This document shows positions 34,840-43,123 of a DNA stretch of 64,000 nt, one piece after another; positions within the stretch are counted from its first letter, which is position 1, and every line of letters starts with the position of its first letter. The notes under the pieces were generated by a model. The model searched no databases. It was not told the origin of the DNA and saw nothing but the letters and a program-made list of their open reading frames with translations. Source of the stretch: Rhodospirillales bacterium. GTDB lineage: Bacteria > Pseudomonadota > Alphaproteobacteria > Rhodospirillales > Defluviicoccaceae. A program made the translations under genes and the position numbers. The DNA is taken from the NCBI GenBank assembly GCA_016712595.1, contig JADJQT010000001.1, positions 1,485,501-1,549,500 on the forward strand, given 5' to 3'.

Positions 34840-34998
34840 TCATTTTTTCGCGATAATCCAAACGGCGTGGATGAGGCCGGGGATGTATCCGAGAAGCGTT
34901 AGCAAGATGTTCAGCCAGAATTGGCCGCCGAAGCCGACCTGAAGGAAGACCCCGAGCGGTGGCAGGAGAATAGCGATAAGGATTCGCAGCAAGTCCAT
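34840..34998 (-). CDS. YqaE/Pmp3 family small membrane protein
   Basis: This 52-residue protein has two hydrophobic segments separated by a short turn (LLRILIAILLPPLGVFLQVG, then WLNILLTLLGYIPGLIHAVW), the pattern of UPF0057. In yeast and plants these proteins affect membrane potential under salt or cold stress, and bacterial copies often respond to stress. ATG at 34998 has AGGAAGC upstream; a longer frame to 35058 begins without such a site. Confidence 0.87.
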   Translation of the reverse strand: MDLLRILIAILLPPLGVFLQVGFGGQFWLNILLTLLGYIPGLIHAVWIIAKK

Positions 34999-35162
34999 GG
35001 TTGCTTCCTGTGCGAGGTAATGGAGCGCTCTGGTAAACCGCACGGGGACGAATGACAACCCTTACGGCGGCAATCACGCGTGTGCATGGAGCGCGCGTTC
35101 GCACACGACCCGAGCATATATAAGGTCGCGAGGCGTTCGGCGGTTGACGTTTGTGAGGCTCG

Positions 35163-36662
35163 TTGTGGCCGTTTGCGCGCGGGCGCCGGCGGCGCTGGGC
35201 CACACCGACGATACGAGAGCAGGTCTTCGCGTCGCTCGAAAGACCCGGATACGTAACGGAGGCGGATATGTTCAAGCTGAGGACGGCTGTTGATTCCGCC
35301 AATGACGCCGTGATCATCGCCAATCAGGGGGCAGACGGCGCTCCGCCAACCATCGAATACGTCAACGCCGCATTCGAAGGGCTGTACGGATATCGTGCCG
35401 CCGAAGTAATTGGCAAAAGCCTCGATATGCTTCATGTCGACGGCGCCGTTGGTTCCGGGGCGCGTCGTGTCGCGGACGCCATGGCCGCGCCTGACGGTTA
35501 TCGCAAGGAGCATGTCGATCGCACCCGTGACGGAGCCGCCATCGCGACGGAATGGCGCTTAAACGCCGTCCGGAACGACTGCGGTGTGATCACCCACTGG
35601 GTCGGCATCATCCGCGATATGGCCGACAAGCACCGCTACGAGAAAGCATTGAAGGAGAGCGAGCGGCGGGCCTTGAATCAACTGGCTGAACTCGAGACGC
35701 TCTATCACGCTGCGCCGATCGGCCTTGCGATGTTCTCAACCGATTTGCGCTATATGCGCATCAACGAGCGGCTGGCGGAAATCGATGGCGTGCCCTTGTC
35801 AGAACACCTTGGCCGGACGCCCCGCGAAATTATCCCGGTTCTTGCCGATCAGGCCGAAAAGCTGATGCGCCAGGTGCTGCAAAGTGGCGAGCCGGTTTTG
35901 CCCATCGAGATCGAATGGGAACCACCCGAAGTGCCCGGCGACCGCAGAACATGGCGGGAACAATTTTATCCCGTGCTCGTGGACGGCGTGATCGAAGGCG
36001 TCGGCGCGGTCATTGAAGACATCACCGAGCAAAGGCGCGCCGAGACGCACCTGCGGTTCGTCATGCGTGAACTCAACCACCGGGTCAAAAACTCGCTCGC
36101 CGTCGTTCAGTCGATGGCCTCGCAGACGGTGCGCGCGAGTTCGACGCTGGCCGAGTTCGAAGAGGCGTTGATCGGCCGGATCCGTGCGCTGGCAAACACC
36201 CACACGTTGCTGACCGAGAGCAACTGGCATTGCGCCGATCTGCGCGACGTCGTGCGCGGGGCGGTTCGCCCGTATTGCCGGGTCGCGAATTGCGAAGATG
36301 TCGATATCCAGGGGCCGCAGATCTCGCTCACGCCTTCGGCGGCGCTCGCGTTCAGCATGGTGTTACACGAATTGACGACCAACGCCGCCAAGTATGGCGC
36401 GTTGTCGTCGTCGGACGGCCGCATTTCCGTGCACTGGTCGTTAGTTGATGGTCTCGACGGATGCCGCTTGGTGCTCAATTGGGCGGAGAGCGGAGGCCCT
36501 CTGCTCGAGCCACCGCGCCGCACGGGCTTTGGCAGTCGACTCATTGATTTTACGATCGCGCACGAATTCGGCGGTAAAGCGACGATCGACCACCGCAGAC
36601 ACGGCATTGCCTGCCAGATCGTCATTCCCTGGAATAACCGGACGGAATCAAAGCCCGGTTAA
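35163..36662 (+). CDS. PAS-PAS HWE-family sensor histidine kinase
   Basis: The soluble protein has up to 499 residues: two PAS domains (about residues 37-160 and 175-290) and an HWE kinase core. The core shows RELNHRVKNSLAVVQS with the phospho-His, the N box LHELTTNAAKYGALS, and the HWE-specific NWAESGGP. The GTG at 35163 or the ATG at 35268, which has AGGCGG upstream, may be the start; the family starts near the latter. It is tail to tail with PhyR, and HWE kinases commonly phosphorylate PhyR, so it is probably a general stress response input kinase. No membrane segment is seen. Confidence 0.9.
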   Translation: MWPFARGRRRRWATPTIREQVFASLERPGYVTEADMFKLRTAVDSANDAVIIANQGADGAPPTIEYVNAAFEGLYGYRAAEVIGKSLDMLHVDGAVGSGARRVADAMAAPDGYRKEHVDRTRDGAAIATEWRLNAVRNDCGVITHWVGIIRDMADKHRYEKALKESERRALNQLAELETLYHAAPIGLAMFSTDLRYMRINERLAEIDGVPLSEHLGRTPREIIPVLADQAEKLMRQVLQSGEPVLPIEIEWEPPEVPGDRRTWREQFYPVLVDGVIEGVGAVIEDITEQRRAETHLRFVMRELNHRVKNSLAVVQSMASQTVRASSTLAEFEEALIGRIRALANTHTLLTESNWHCADLRDVVRGAVRPYCRVANCEDVDIQGPQISLTPSAALAFSMVLHELTTNAAKYGALSSSDGRISVHWSLVDGLDGCRLVLNWAESGGPLLEPPRRTGFGSRLIDFTIAHEFGGKATIDHRRHGIACQIVIPWNNRTESKPG

Positions 36663-36728
36663 ATCCTGATATGGCAGCGGATTTTTAATCGCGACTGTCT
36701 ATACGAACGCGGGTGCGCTTATTACCGT

Positions 36729-37547
36729 TCAGGTTTCAAGCAAATCCGCATCGTCACTACCAACGACTGTGAGGGCCTGTCCGATCGCCGCTTTGAGCAT
36801 CTGCGGACTGAAGGGCTTGGGAATGACAAACGCCGGCTCCAACGCTTCGCCCGTCAGCAACCGCTCAGGGTACCCGGTAACGAAGATGACCGGTACATCG
36901 ACGCTCTGTAAAATCTCCTGCACGGCGTCGATACCGCTGTCATTGCCCTTGAGTTGGATGTCGGCCAGGATCAACGACGGGCGGGACTGAGCCGCCAGCG
37001 CAACAGCTTCGGACTGACGCGAGGCCGTTCCGCACACGTGATGGCCCAGTTCGCGGATGATCCGCGCGAGTTCCATCGCGATCAGCGCCTCATCTTCGAT
37101 GATCAGAATCGAGACGGAGGATACGAGATTAAGATCGTCGCGGGCGCGATCCAATAACTGCGAAACCGCATCGATCGGAAGCCGGATAATCTCGCCGATG
37201 TCGGTTAAGGTGAACTCTTCGAGATGGGCGAGCAGCAAGGCTTGGCGTTCGACCGCGGGCAGTGCCGCAAGACCGCTTCCTGAGCGTACGCGCGAACGAT
37301 CGGTTGCTCCCGGAACCGCGCCGAAAGCCGTCACCTCTTCGCTATCGACTGCCCGCCAGGCATCGTGAAAAGCCTGGAAAAGTCGGAGCTTGGCATCGCC
37401 GTGCTCCATGCGTGCGGGTTCGGCAAGAATTGTTTCGATGCACAGACGCACGTACGTATCGCCCCGGGTCTGGGAGCCCGTGAGTGCTCTCGCATAGCGC
37501 CTCAGATAAGGCAAGAGACTGACGATCGACTTCACTTCGCCGCCCAT
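36729..37547 (-). CDS. phyR: PhyR-type response regulator (anti-anti-sigma factor)
   Basis: The 272-residue protein has an N-terminal sigma-factor-like domain (SLLPYLRRYARALTGSQTRGD through the helix LTDIGEIIRLP) and a C-terminal receiver domain with Asp196 in LADIQLKGNDSG and a late PKPF lysine. Phosphorylated PhyR titrates the anti-sigma NepR and so frees EcfG. ATG at 37547 has AGGA 8 bases upstream and gives the family N-terminus; two earlier starts are less likely. Neither nepR nor ecfG is in the window. It converges with an HWE kinase gene. Confidence 0.94.
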   Translation of the reverse strand: MGGEVKSIVSLLPYLRRYARALTGSQTRGDTYVRLCIETILAEPARMEHGDAKLRLFQAFHDAWRAVDSEEVTAFGAVPGATDRSRVRSGSGLAALPAVERQALLLAHLEEFTLTDIGEIIRLPIDAVSQLLDRARDDLNLVSSVSILIIEDEALIAMELARIIRELGHHVCGTASRQSEAVALAAQSRPSLILADIQLKGNDSGIDAVQEILQSVDVPVIFVTGYPERLLTGEALEPAFVIPKPFSPQMLKAAIGQALTVVGSDDADLLET

Positions 37548-37772
37548 GCCAACAATCCTATCCATCGCAGTTACCAAAGGACGTCGCCCGAGCGACCGTT
37601 AATCGCCAAGCGATCCATTGTTGGCAGCGATTATCGAAGGGTTATTCCCCGCGAGCAATGCCATTTTGCGCGCGGGGTACTGCCGCGCTCATCGGCGACA
37701 TGAACCTAAGAGGGGTGATTGCGGCGAGCGCCGGGCTCAAAGTGGATGAATCGGCGCCCGCCAGAACGGGAG

Positions 37773-40160
37773 CTAAGCCGCGCGTGCGATTGGGTTCCCG
37801 CTGTTCTTTTCCTTGAGGGCCGGGTCCTCGATCGCCGGCTTATCGGCACCGATCGCGCGGGCCTGATCGAACTGCACATGCAAACGCGCCTCGTCCGGTC
37901 GATATGTGACAACCTTTCCCGTAATCGGCTTGCTTTCGCCGGTGATTTGTAGCGTGAGTGCTTCGCCGGGCGAAAATTTACCTTGAACGGCGATGCTGGC
38001 ACCGCCGGCGGAGATGTTCGCGACCCGGCCATCCACGCGCGCGCCTCCGGCAACGACGGTGACGGGAAGGTTCACGTCCCGTCGTTCCGACTCCCGACGA
38101 TCGGCACCCGCACTGGCGCGAGTCATGTGGTTGATCGTCTGGCGAAGAGCGGCGACCGAAGCCTGCAGCGCTTCGGAGGTCTGCAAAACCCCGCCCGCAA
38201 GCTCGCTGGATGCCTTGGCAGCGTCGGAGACGTCCGAGATCCGCTCTGTCACCTCGCGCGAGCTTTGGGCGTTCTGCTGCATATTGACACTGATTTCCTG
38301 TGTGGCTTCGCGCTGTTGTTCCACCGAACTGACGACGTCGCTAGCGATCTGCGCGACCTCATCAATAACCCGGGAAACTTCCTTGATTGCCGTTGCCGAA
38401 TCGGAGCTGGCCACGCGCATGCCGTGAACCTGGCTATTTATCTTGTCTGTCGCCTTCGCCGTCTGGTCCGCAAGCATCTTGACTTCCGTGGCAACCACGG
38501 CAAATCCGCGACCGGCCTCACCGGCGCGCGCCGCTTCAATGGTGGCATTCAACGCCAGCAGGTTTGTCTTGTCAGCGATTTCCTTGATCAGGTCGAGAAC
38601 GCTGCCAACGTTGTTGGCGGCTTCGACGAGTGTCGAGATGGTTTGCGCCGCCCGCTGCGCCTCGCCTGTCGCCGACCGCGAAATGTCGCCGACCGTGCTT
38701 GCCAGACGGCGGATATCGTCCGATGAGGCGGCAAGTTCCTCGGCGGCGGCGGCGACGGTTTCGGCGATCGTCAGCATCTCATTCGAGGCGGCGGCAACGT
38801 GCTGAGCGTTGACGCCGGTCTGTTCCGTCAGCCGCGACATTTCCGCGGAGACGCCGGCCATCCGTTTGGCCTCGTCCTGGACATGGGTCACCGAATCTTT
38901 CGTTTCGCGCTCAATGCGGTTGGCCATCTCCATCACCGCATTGTTGCGATCGGCAAGGTTTCGCGCCTCTGTTTCCTGGCGCTCGCCTTCAAGGCGGACC
39001 TTTTCCACGGCATTGTCACGGAACACCTTGAGGGCGCGGGCGATGGCGCCGATTTCGTCGCGTCGGTTGGCGCCGACGACCTTGACGTCGGTATCACCCT
39101 CGCTGAGGCGGCGGATGGTCGCGACGATCGCGCTGATCGGCGCGGTGACGGTGCGCGCCATGGCTAGGGCAAACCCGATCGTCATGAGGGCGATGATCGT
39201 TGCCCCGATCAGGATCGCGTTGAAATCGTAGCGCGCATCAGCGCGCAATTCTTGGGTGATCTGGCGCAACTCATTGTTCTGGAATTCCTCGGCCAGCCGC
39301 AGGAGGTCGATCTTGGCGGTAATCTGCTTAAACCAGTCACCGGCCTGGATGCCTTCCGTCGTCCCGGTGCGAAGGCTGTCGACTGCAACCCGCTGCATGC
39401 GCGCGACCTCGTCGACAGCGGGGCCGGAGACCGTGTCGCTGAGAAATTTCTGCGCCGCGTCGCTGGCAAATCGGTGGAATTGCTCGAAATAGGTTTCCTG
39501 TCGCGCGATCATCGCAAGAAAACGCACGTAGACGTCGTGTTCGAACTTTCCGGCGCCGAACCCGGCAGCGCCCATTGCCCGTTGAAGGCCGGCTGCTTCT
39601 TTCGCACGCAAGAGTGCCATGTAGGCGACGACCGCACGAGAGACGCGCGGTTGGTCGCTGACAACGGCGAGTTGCTCAATCATACCGAGCAGGCTGGCGA
39701 TCGTGCCTGTATAATAGGCGGCGGCATCCTTGACGGGAAGCTCTAGGCTGGAAATGCGCTTCCGCATCGCGGGCAATTGGTCGAGGCCCTGCCGCGCATC
39801 ACGGATAAACGGCGAAAGACCGGATTCGCTCAGGCCAGCGGCATCACCGGCAAACGCGGCGTTGACAGCCGTCAGCGCGCCGTCGCTGTGCTGGCGCTGC
39901 GCGGGGATGTCATCGGCAAATTTGGCGCCTTTTGAGCTGATGAACCCGGCGGACATCCCGCGCTCTTTTTGCAGTTCGTGTATCAGGCTGCTGATCACCG
40001 GTGCGAGATCGACCAGCGCACTCAGCCGGTCAATCCGACGCGTCTCGGCAAGCTTGACGTTAACCTGATAAGCGGAGAGGCCGACAAGTACAATGAGGGG
40101 GAGAAACACGGCAAGGCCGATACGGAAACGGATTTGCTTATTCTCGAGGAAATGCCACAT
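37773..40160 (-). CDS. Chemoreceptor with NIT sensor domain and C-terminal PilZ domain
   Basis: The 795-residue membrane protein has a first membrane helix (about 13-32), a periplasmic nitrate/nitrite-type all-helical sensor (about 45-300), a second helix (about 316-336), HAMP (about 337-390) and a methyl-accepting signalling domain. The hairpin tip is EIADKTNLLALNATIEAA. After it comes a PilZ domain (about 690-775) with RRESERRDV and ANISAGGASI. PilZ binds cyclic di-GMP, so adaptation or output may depend on that nucleotide. No CheA, CheW or CheR gene is nearby. Confidence 0.93.
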   Translation of the reverse strand: MWHFLENKQIRFRIGLAVFLPLIVLVGLSAYQVNVKLAETRRIDRLSALVDLAPVISSLIHELQKERGMSAGFISSKGAKFADDIPAQRQHSDGALTAVNAAFAGDAAGLSESGLSPFIRDARQGLDQLPAMRKRISSLELPVKDAAAYYTGTIASLLGMIEQLAVVSDQPRVSRAVVAYMALLRAKEAAGLQRAMGAAGFGAGKFEHDVYVRFLAMIARQETYFEQFHRFASDAAQKFLSDTVSGPAVDEVARMQRVAVDSLRTGTTEGIQAGDWFKQITAKIDLLRLAEEFQNNELRQITQELRADARYDFNAILIGATIIALMTIGFALAMARTVTAPISAIVATIRRLSEGDTDVKVVGANRRDEIGAIARALKVFRDNAVEKVRLEGERQETEARNLADRNNAVMEMANRIERETKDSVTHVQDEAKRMAGVSAEMSRLTEQTGVNAQHVAAASNEMLTIAETVAAAAEELAASSDDIRRLASTVGDISRSATGEAQRAAQTISTLVEAANNVGSVLDLIKEIADKTNLLALNATIEAARAGEAGRGFAVVATEVKMLADQTAKATDKINSQVHGMRVASSDSATAIKEVSRVIDEVAQIASDVVSSVEQQREATQEISVNMQQNAQSSREVTERISDVSDAAKASSELAGGVLQTSEALQASVAALRQTINHMTRASAGADRRESERRDVNLPVTVVAGGARVDGRVANISAGGASIAVQGKFSPGEALTLQITGESKPITGKVVTYRPDEARLHVQFDQARAIGADKPAIEDPALKEKNSGNPIARAA

Positions 40161-40467
40161 TCTCGCTCACTGTACCTGTTGAGTGCGACAAGCGCCATTT
40201 TTGGATGGCTGCGAATGACTATCGCAAGCCTAAAGGGCGAGGGTTAAAGAAGCCTTATTGACGGCATGGATGGCGCTCGGCGGAGTCAAGCGGCGTGGGG
40301 TCCGGCGCGAATTCTTTAATCTTGCTTGACCGTCATCCGCTTTCACCCGACCGCAAGGTGCGCCAGGATGTATTGTTTGTCAGAGCGGGTACGGTTAAAA
40401 GGTGAGGTGAAGCGCGGTCGGCGGGGACTGCTGCGAGCGGACGATTAGACAGGATCGAGACAAAGGC
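40161..40467. other. Divergent intergenic region, 307 bp
   Basis: This region lies between the chemoreceptor gene (minus) and a DUF983 gene (plus). No clear gene, RNA or strong repeat is seen. Confidence 0.5.
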
Positions 40468-40851
40468 ATGCATGCGGCGCGCCGAAGGGGCCGGCCCGGA
40501 TTTCTACGCGCGGAATGGCGAGCGCTGACGCATCGATGTCCGCGATGCGGGCAAGGCGCTCTCTTTGCCACCTATTTGACCCCTGTCGACCACTGTGCCG
40601 TTTGTGGCGAGGCGTTCGGTCATATCCGTAGCGACGATGCGCCGCCGTGGTTGACCATTCTCGTCGTCGGCCACGTTGTCATTCCGCTCGCCGCGACGAT
40701 TGAGGCGATCGCGACTTGGCCGGCATGGGTCGGCATGACGTTGTGGCCAACACTGTCTTTTGTTCTCGCCGCGGCCGTCCTGCCGCGGGCCAAGGCGGTG
40801 TTCCTTGCAGCTATATGGCATACGAAGGCTCCGGGATCGGAACCCGTCTGA
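40468..40851 (+). CDS. DUF983 small membrane protein
   Basis: The 127-residue protein has an N-terminal zinc-ribbon-like pair of motifs, CPRCGQG and CAVCGE (about residues 24-45), followed by two hydrophobic segments (about 60-80 and 88-110). This is the DUF983 architecture, whose function is unknown; in some bacteria it is linked to cytochrome oxidase loci. Here it stands alone ahead of an unrelated orphan gene. Confidence 0.88.
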   Translation: MHAARRRGRPGFLRAEWRALTHRCPRCGQGALFATYLTPVDHCAVCGEAFGHIRSDDAPPWLTILVVGHVVIPLAATIEAIATWPAWVGMTLWPTLSFVLAAAVLPRAKAVFLAAIWHTKAPGSEPV

Positions 40852-40983
40852 GCGGGGCTGCGCACTTGCCCACATGCGTCGGCCGGCGTTACCTTGCTTG
40901 GTTGCATGCCATAGGCAGGCGGGCGCCGATCGGCGGCACGCCTCGCCAAAAAGCCGTGCTGATGTCCGGCCGGGGGATGAAGG

Positions 40984-42051
40984 GTGAGCGACGACGTCTA
41001 TACCACGCTGATTGGTGCCGCCACCGGCTTGGTTATTGCCGTCGTGACCAGTTTCATCATTCCCTTTGTGCAAAGGCGTCAGCAAAAAGTCGAGGAAAGG
41101 CGGGGGATATACGAGCGTTACGCCCAGCCCCTGGCTGCGGACGCCGGCAACCTTTTATGGCGGCTCGACGAGATCCTGGTCAAAAGACGCTGCCAATACC
41201 TCCGTTCGGATGCGCCGCCGACGACGTTTAATCAGTACAAGTTGATCAGCACCTGCTACCGCATCGCCGCGGTGCTTGGCTGGATCCGCGCGATCAAGCT
41301 CGAACAGTCGCACCTGTTCTACGGCGATCAGGATTCGGTTGAAGCGCTTCGCTGCGCGGTGGTTTCGCTGGAATCCGCTCTTGCCGACGCACCCGAGGTC
41401 GAGTTGCAGGTGTTGCGCAACCTCGCTTTGCTCTGGGGGATCACCCTTTTGGAAGACCGTCCTCTGCTGGAGCGGATCGCGGCCCAACTTGTCGCCGACC
41501 TCCAGCATGACCTGTCGCGCCACCAGATCGTCGATCCGATCGGATTTGTCGGCCTTGCGGCGGAGCAGCAACGTGACGTCTCCCGTCGTCTTGCGCAAAC
41601 GATCGTCCGCATGCTCGCATGCCCGCCAGTGGACGAGAACCACCTCGCACAGAGCTGCCCGATGGCGATGCGCGCGCTCGGCGTCAGGCAGGCATGGATT
41701 TACCGCGACTGGCAGCAGGCGATCGGCGACGGCATGTTGCGCGAAATCGACGGCGCATCGCGCAGGTACGACATCGTTGGATATTCTGTCTTCGAGGAGC
41801 GCTTCCGCGATCCGAAGGAAGTGTGGAGCACGCGTCTGCGCGATGTCGTCATTGATGTCGATGCGACCGACAATCCCGATCCCGCCGACTGCCGGCTGCA
41901 GCAGCTTCGACGCGTCGCGGGTGCGATCGCCGATCTGATCTGTGCGATCGAAGACCTTGCGCTCGAGCGCAAGGTGGTTGACGGTCCGACCTGTGCGTTG
42001 GCGCGCCGCATGAGAGCGGATCTCTCGGCGGAGGCGGCATGCGGGAGGTAG
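40984..42051 (+). CDS. Membrane-anchored protein of unknown function
   Basis: I do not recognise this 355-residue protein. It has one N-terminal membrane segment (about residues 8-27, AATGLVIAVVTSFIIPFV) followed by a basic stretch and a long, mostly helical cytoplasmic body. The start is a GTG with GGGGGATGAAGG upstream, which supports translation. It ends 5 bases before the convergent permease gene. The frame is open over its whole length and its codon use looks like that of its neighbours. Confidence 0.75.
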   Translation: MSDDVYTTLIGAATGLVIAVVTSFIIPFVQRRQQKVEERRGIYERYAQPLAADAGNLLWRLDEILVKRRCQYLRSDAPPTTFNQYKLISTCYRIAAVLGWIRAIKLEQSHLFYGDQDSVEALRCAVVSLESALADAPEVELQVLRNLALLWGITLLEDRPLLERIAAQLVADLQHDLSRHQIVDPIGFVGLAAEQQRDVSRRLAQTIVRMLACPPVDENHLAQSCPMAMRALGVRQAWIYRDWQQAIGDGMLREIDGASRRYDIVGYSVFEERFRDPKEVWSTRLRDVVIDVDATDNPDPADCRLQQLRRVAGAIADLICAIEDLALERKVVDGPTCALARRMRADLSAEAACGR

Positions 42052-42056
42052 CCGCT

Positions 42057-42836
42057 TCAGGCCTTGAGCTTGTAGCCGGTGGCGAACATGCGGTGACAGA
42101 GGTACCACAAGCCACCGCAGCTCGCCGACATTACCGCCATGCCAAGCCCGATATTGATGTCCGAGTGTCCTGTCCACGCGTAGCGGAATCCATCGATCAT
42201 ATAGAAGAACGGATCGAACTGGGCGACGTGACGCAGGGCCGGCGGCAGCCGGTCGATTGAATAAAACGTACCGGAGAGAAATGACAGCGGAACGACAATG
42301 AAGTTCGTGACCGCGGCGATATGATCGAATTTGTCCGCCCAGATTCCGCCAGCCAGCCCGAGCAGTGAGAGCATCAGCGAGGCGGTGATGGCGAAAAACG
42401 CCATCACCGCCGCGTCGTGGATGTGGAACGGTACGAACACCGTCATTGCCAGCGATGCGGCAACGCCAACGGCGAGGCCGCGGGTCACACCGCCCATGGC
42501 AAGTCCGAGCGTCAGTTCATGCGCGGTCAAGGGCGGCATCAACGTATCGACGATATTGCCCTGAACCTTGGCGATGATGATCGAGGACGACGTGTTGGCG
42601 AAGGCGTTCTGTGTGATCGCCATCATGACCAGCCCCGGGGCGAGGAAGCTGAGGTAGGCGGCATTGCGTTCTGGATCGGTGGTATGGCCGAGCGCCAGCG
42701 CAAAGATAGCGAGAAAAAGCAGCGTGGTAACGACCGGCGCTACGATCGTCTGATTATAGACCTTGGCGAAACGCCGGACTTCGCGGGCGTATAGCGTCCA
42801 CAGGCCCAGCCAATTCTGCTCCTTGGGTGTCGACAT
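42057..42836 (-). CDS. ABC-2 type transporter permease
   Basis: The 259-residue protein has six predicted membrane segments and the ABC-2 membrane pattern: REVRRFAKVYNQTIVAPV at the N-terminus, then GLVMMAITQNAFANTS, QGNIVDTLMPPLTAHEL and the late LSFLSGTFYSIDRLPP. It resembles the YadH group that exports polysaccharide or drugs. The ATG at 42836 is used; the TTG at 42863 is less likely. The matching ATP-binding protein gene is not adjacent. Confidence 0.83.
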   Translation of the reverse strand: MSTPKEQNWLGLWTLYAREVRRFAKVYNQTIVAPVVTTLLFLAIFALALGHTTDPERNAAYLSFLAPGLVMMAITQNAFANTSSSIIIAKVQGNIVDTLMPPLTAHELTLGLAMGGVTRGLAVGVAASLAMTVFVPFHIHDAAVMAFFAITASLMLSLLGLAGGIWADKFDHIAAVTNFIVVPLSFLSGTFYSIDRLPPALRHVAQFDPFFYMIDGFRYAWTGHSDINIGLGMAVMSASCGGLWYLCHRMFATGYKLKA

Positions 42837-43063
42837 CCGGTCGTCCGATCGGCGAGGCTCCAATTCCTCGTGCGATTTAACTCGCTGAGGTGGTGAGGAA
42901 GCACATTGGTCACTGATAGGTATTGTTTATCAGACAAGCCACACGTATGATCACAAAAAAGAGCAAGACATCGAGAACGCACGCGGGACTGATCCTCGAT
43001 AAAGAGGGCTGGGCGTGAGATCGGATAGGGTGTCGTCGAAGGAGCGGTCGTAGGCCGTTCGTG

Positions 43064-43100
43064 AAAAAGCAGCGCCGCTCCCCCGCGGTCGCTGCTTTTT
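43064..43100 (-). terminator. Rho-independent terminator of the MscS gene
   Basis: AAAAAGCAGCG (43064-43074) and CGCTGCTTTTT (43090-43100) form a perfect 11-bp stem with a 15-base loop, in which CCGC and GCGG can pair further. It lies 24 bp past the stop of the minus-strand MscS gene and ends in T5 in that direction. It would also work on plus-strand transcripts. Confidence 0.85.
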
Positions 43101-43123
43101 AGTTTGTGGTGCGAATTTGCCGA

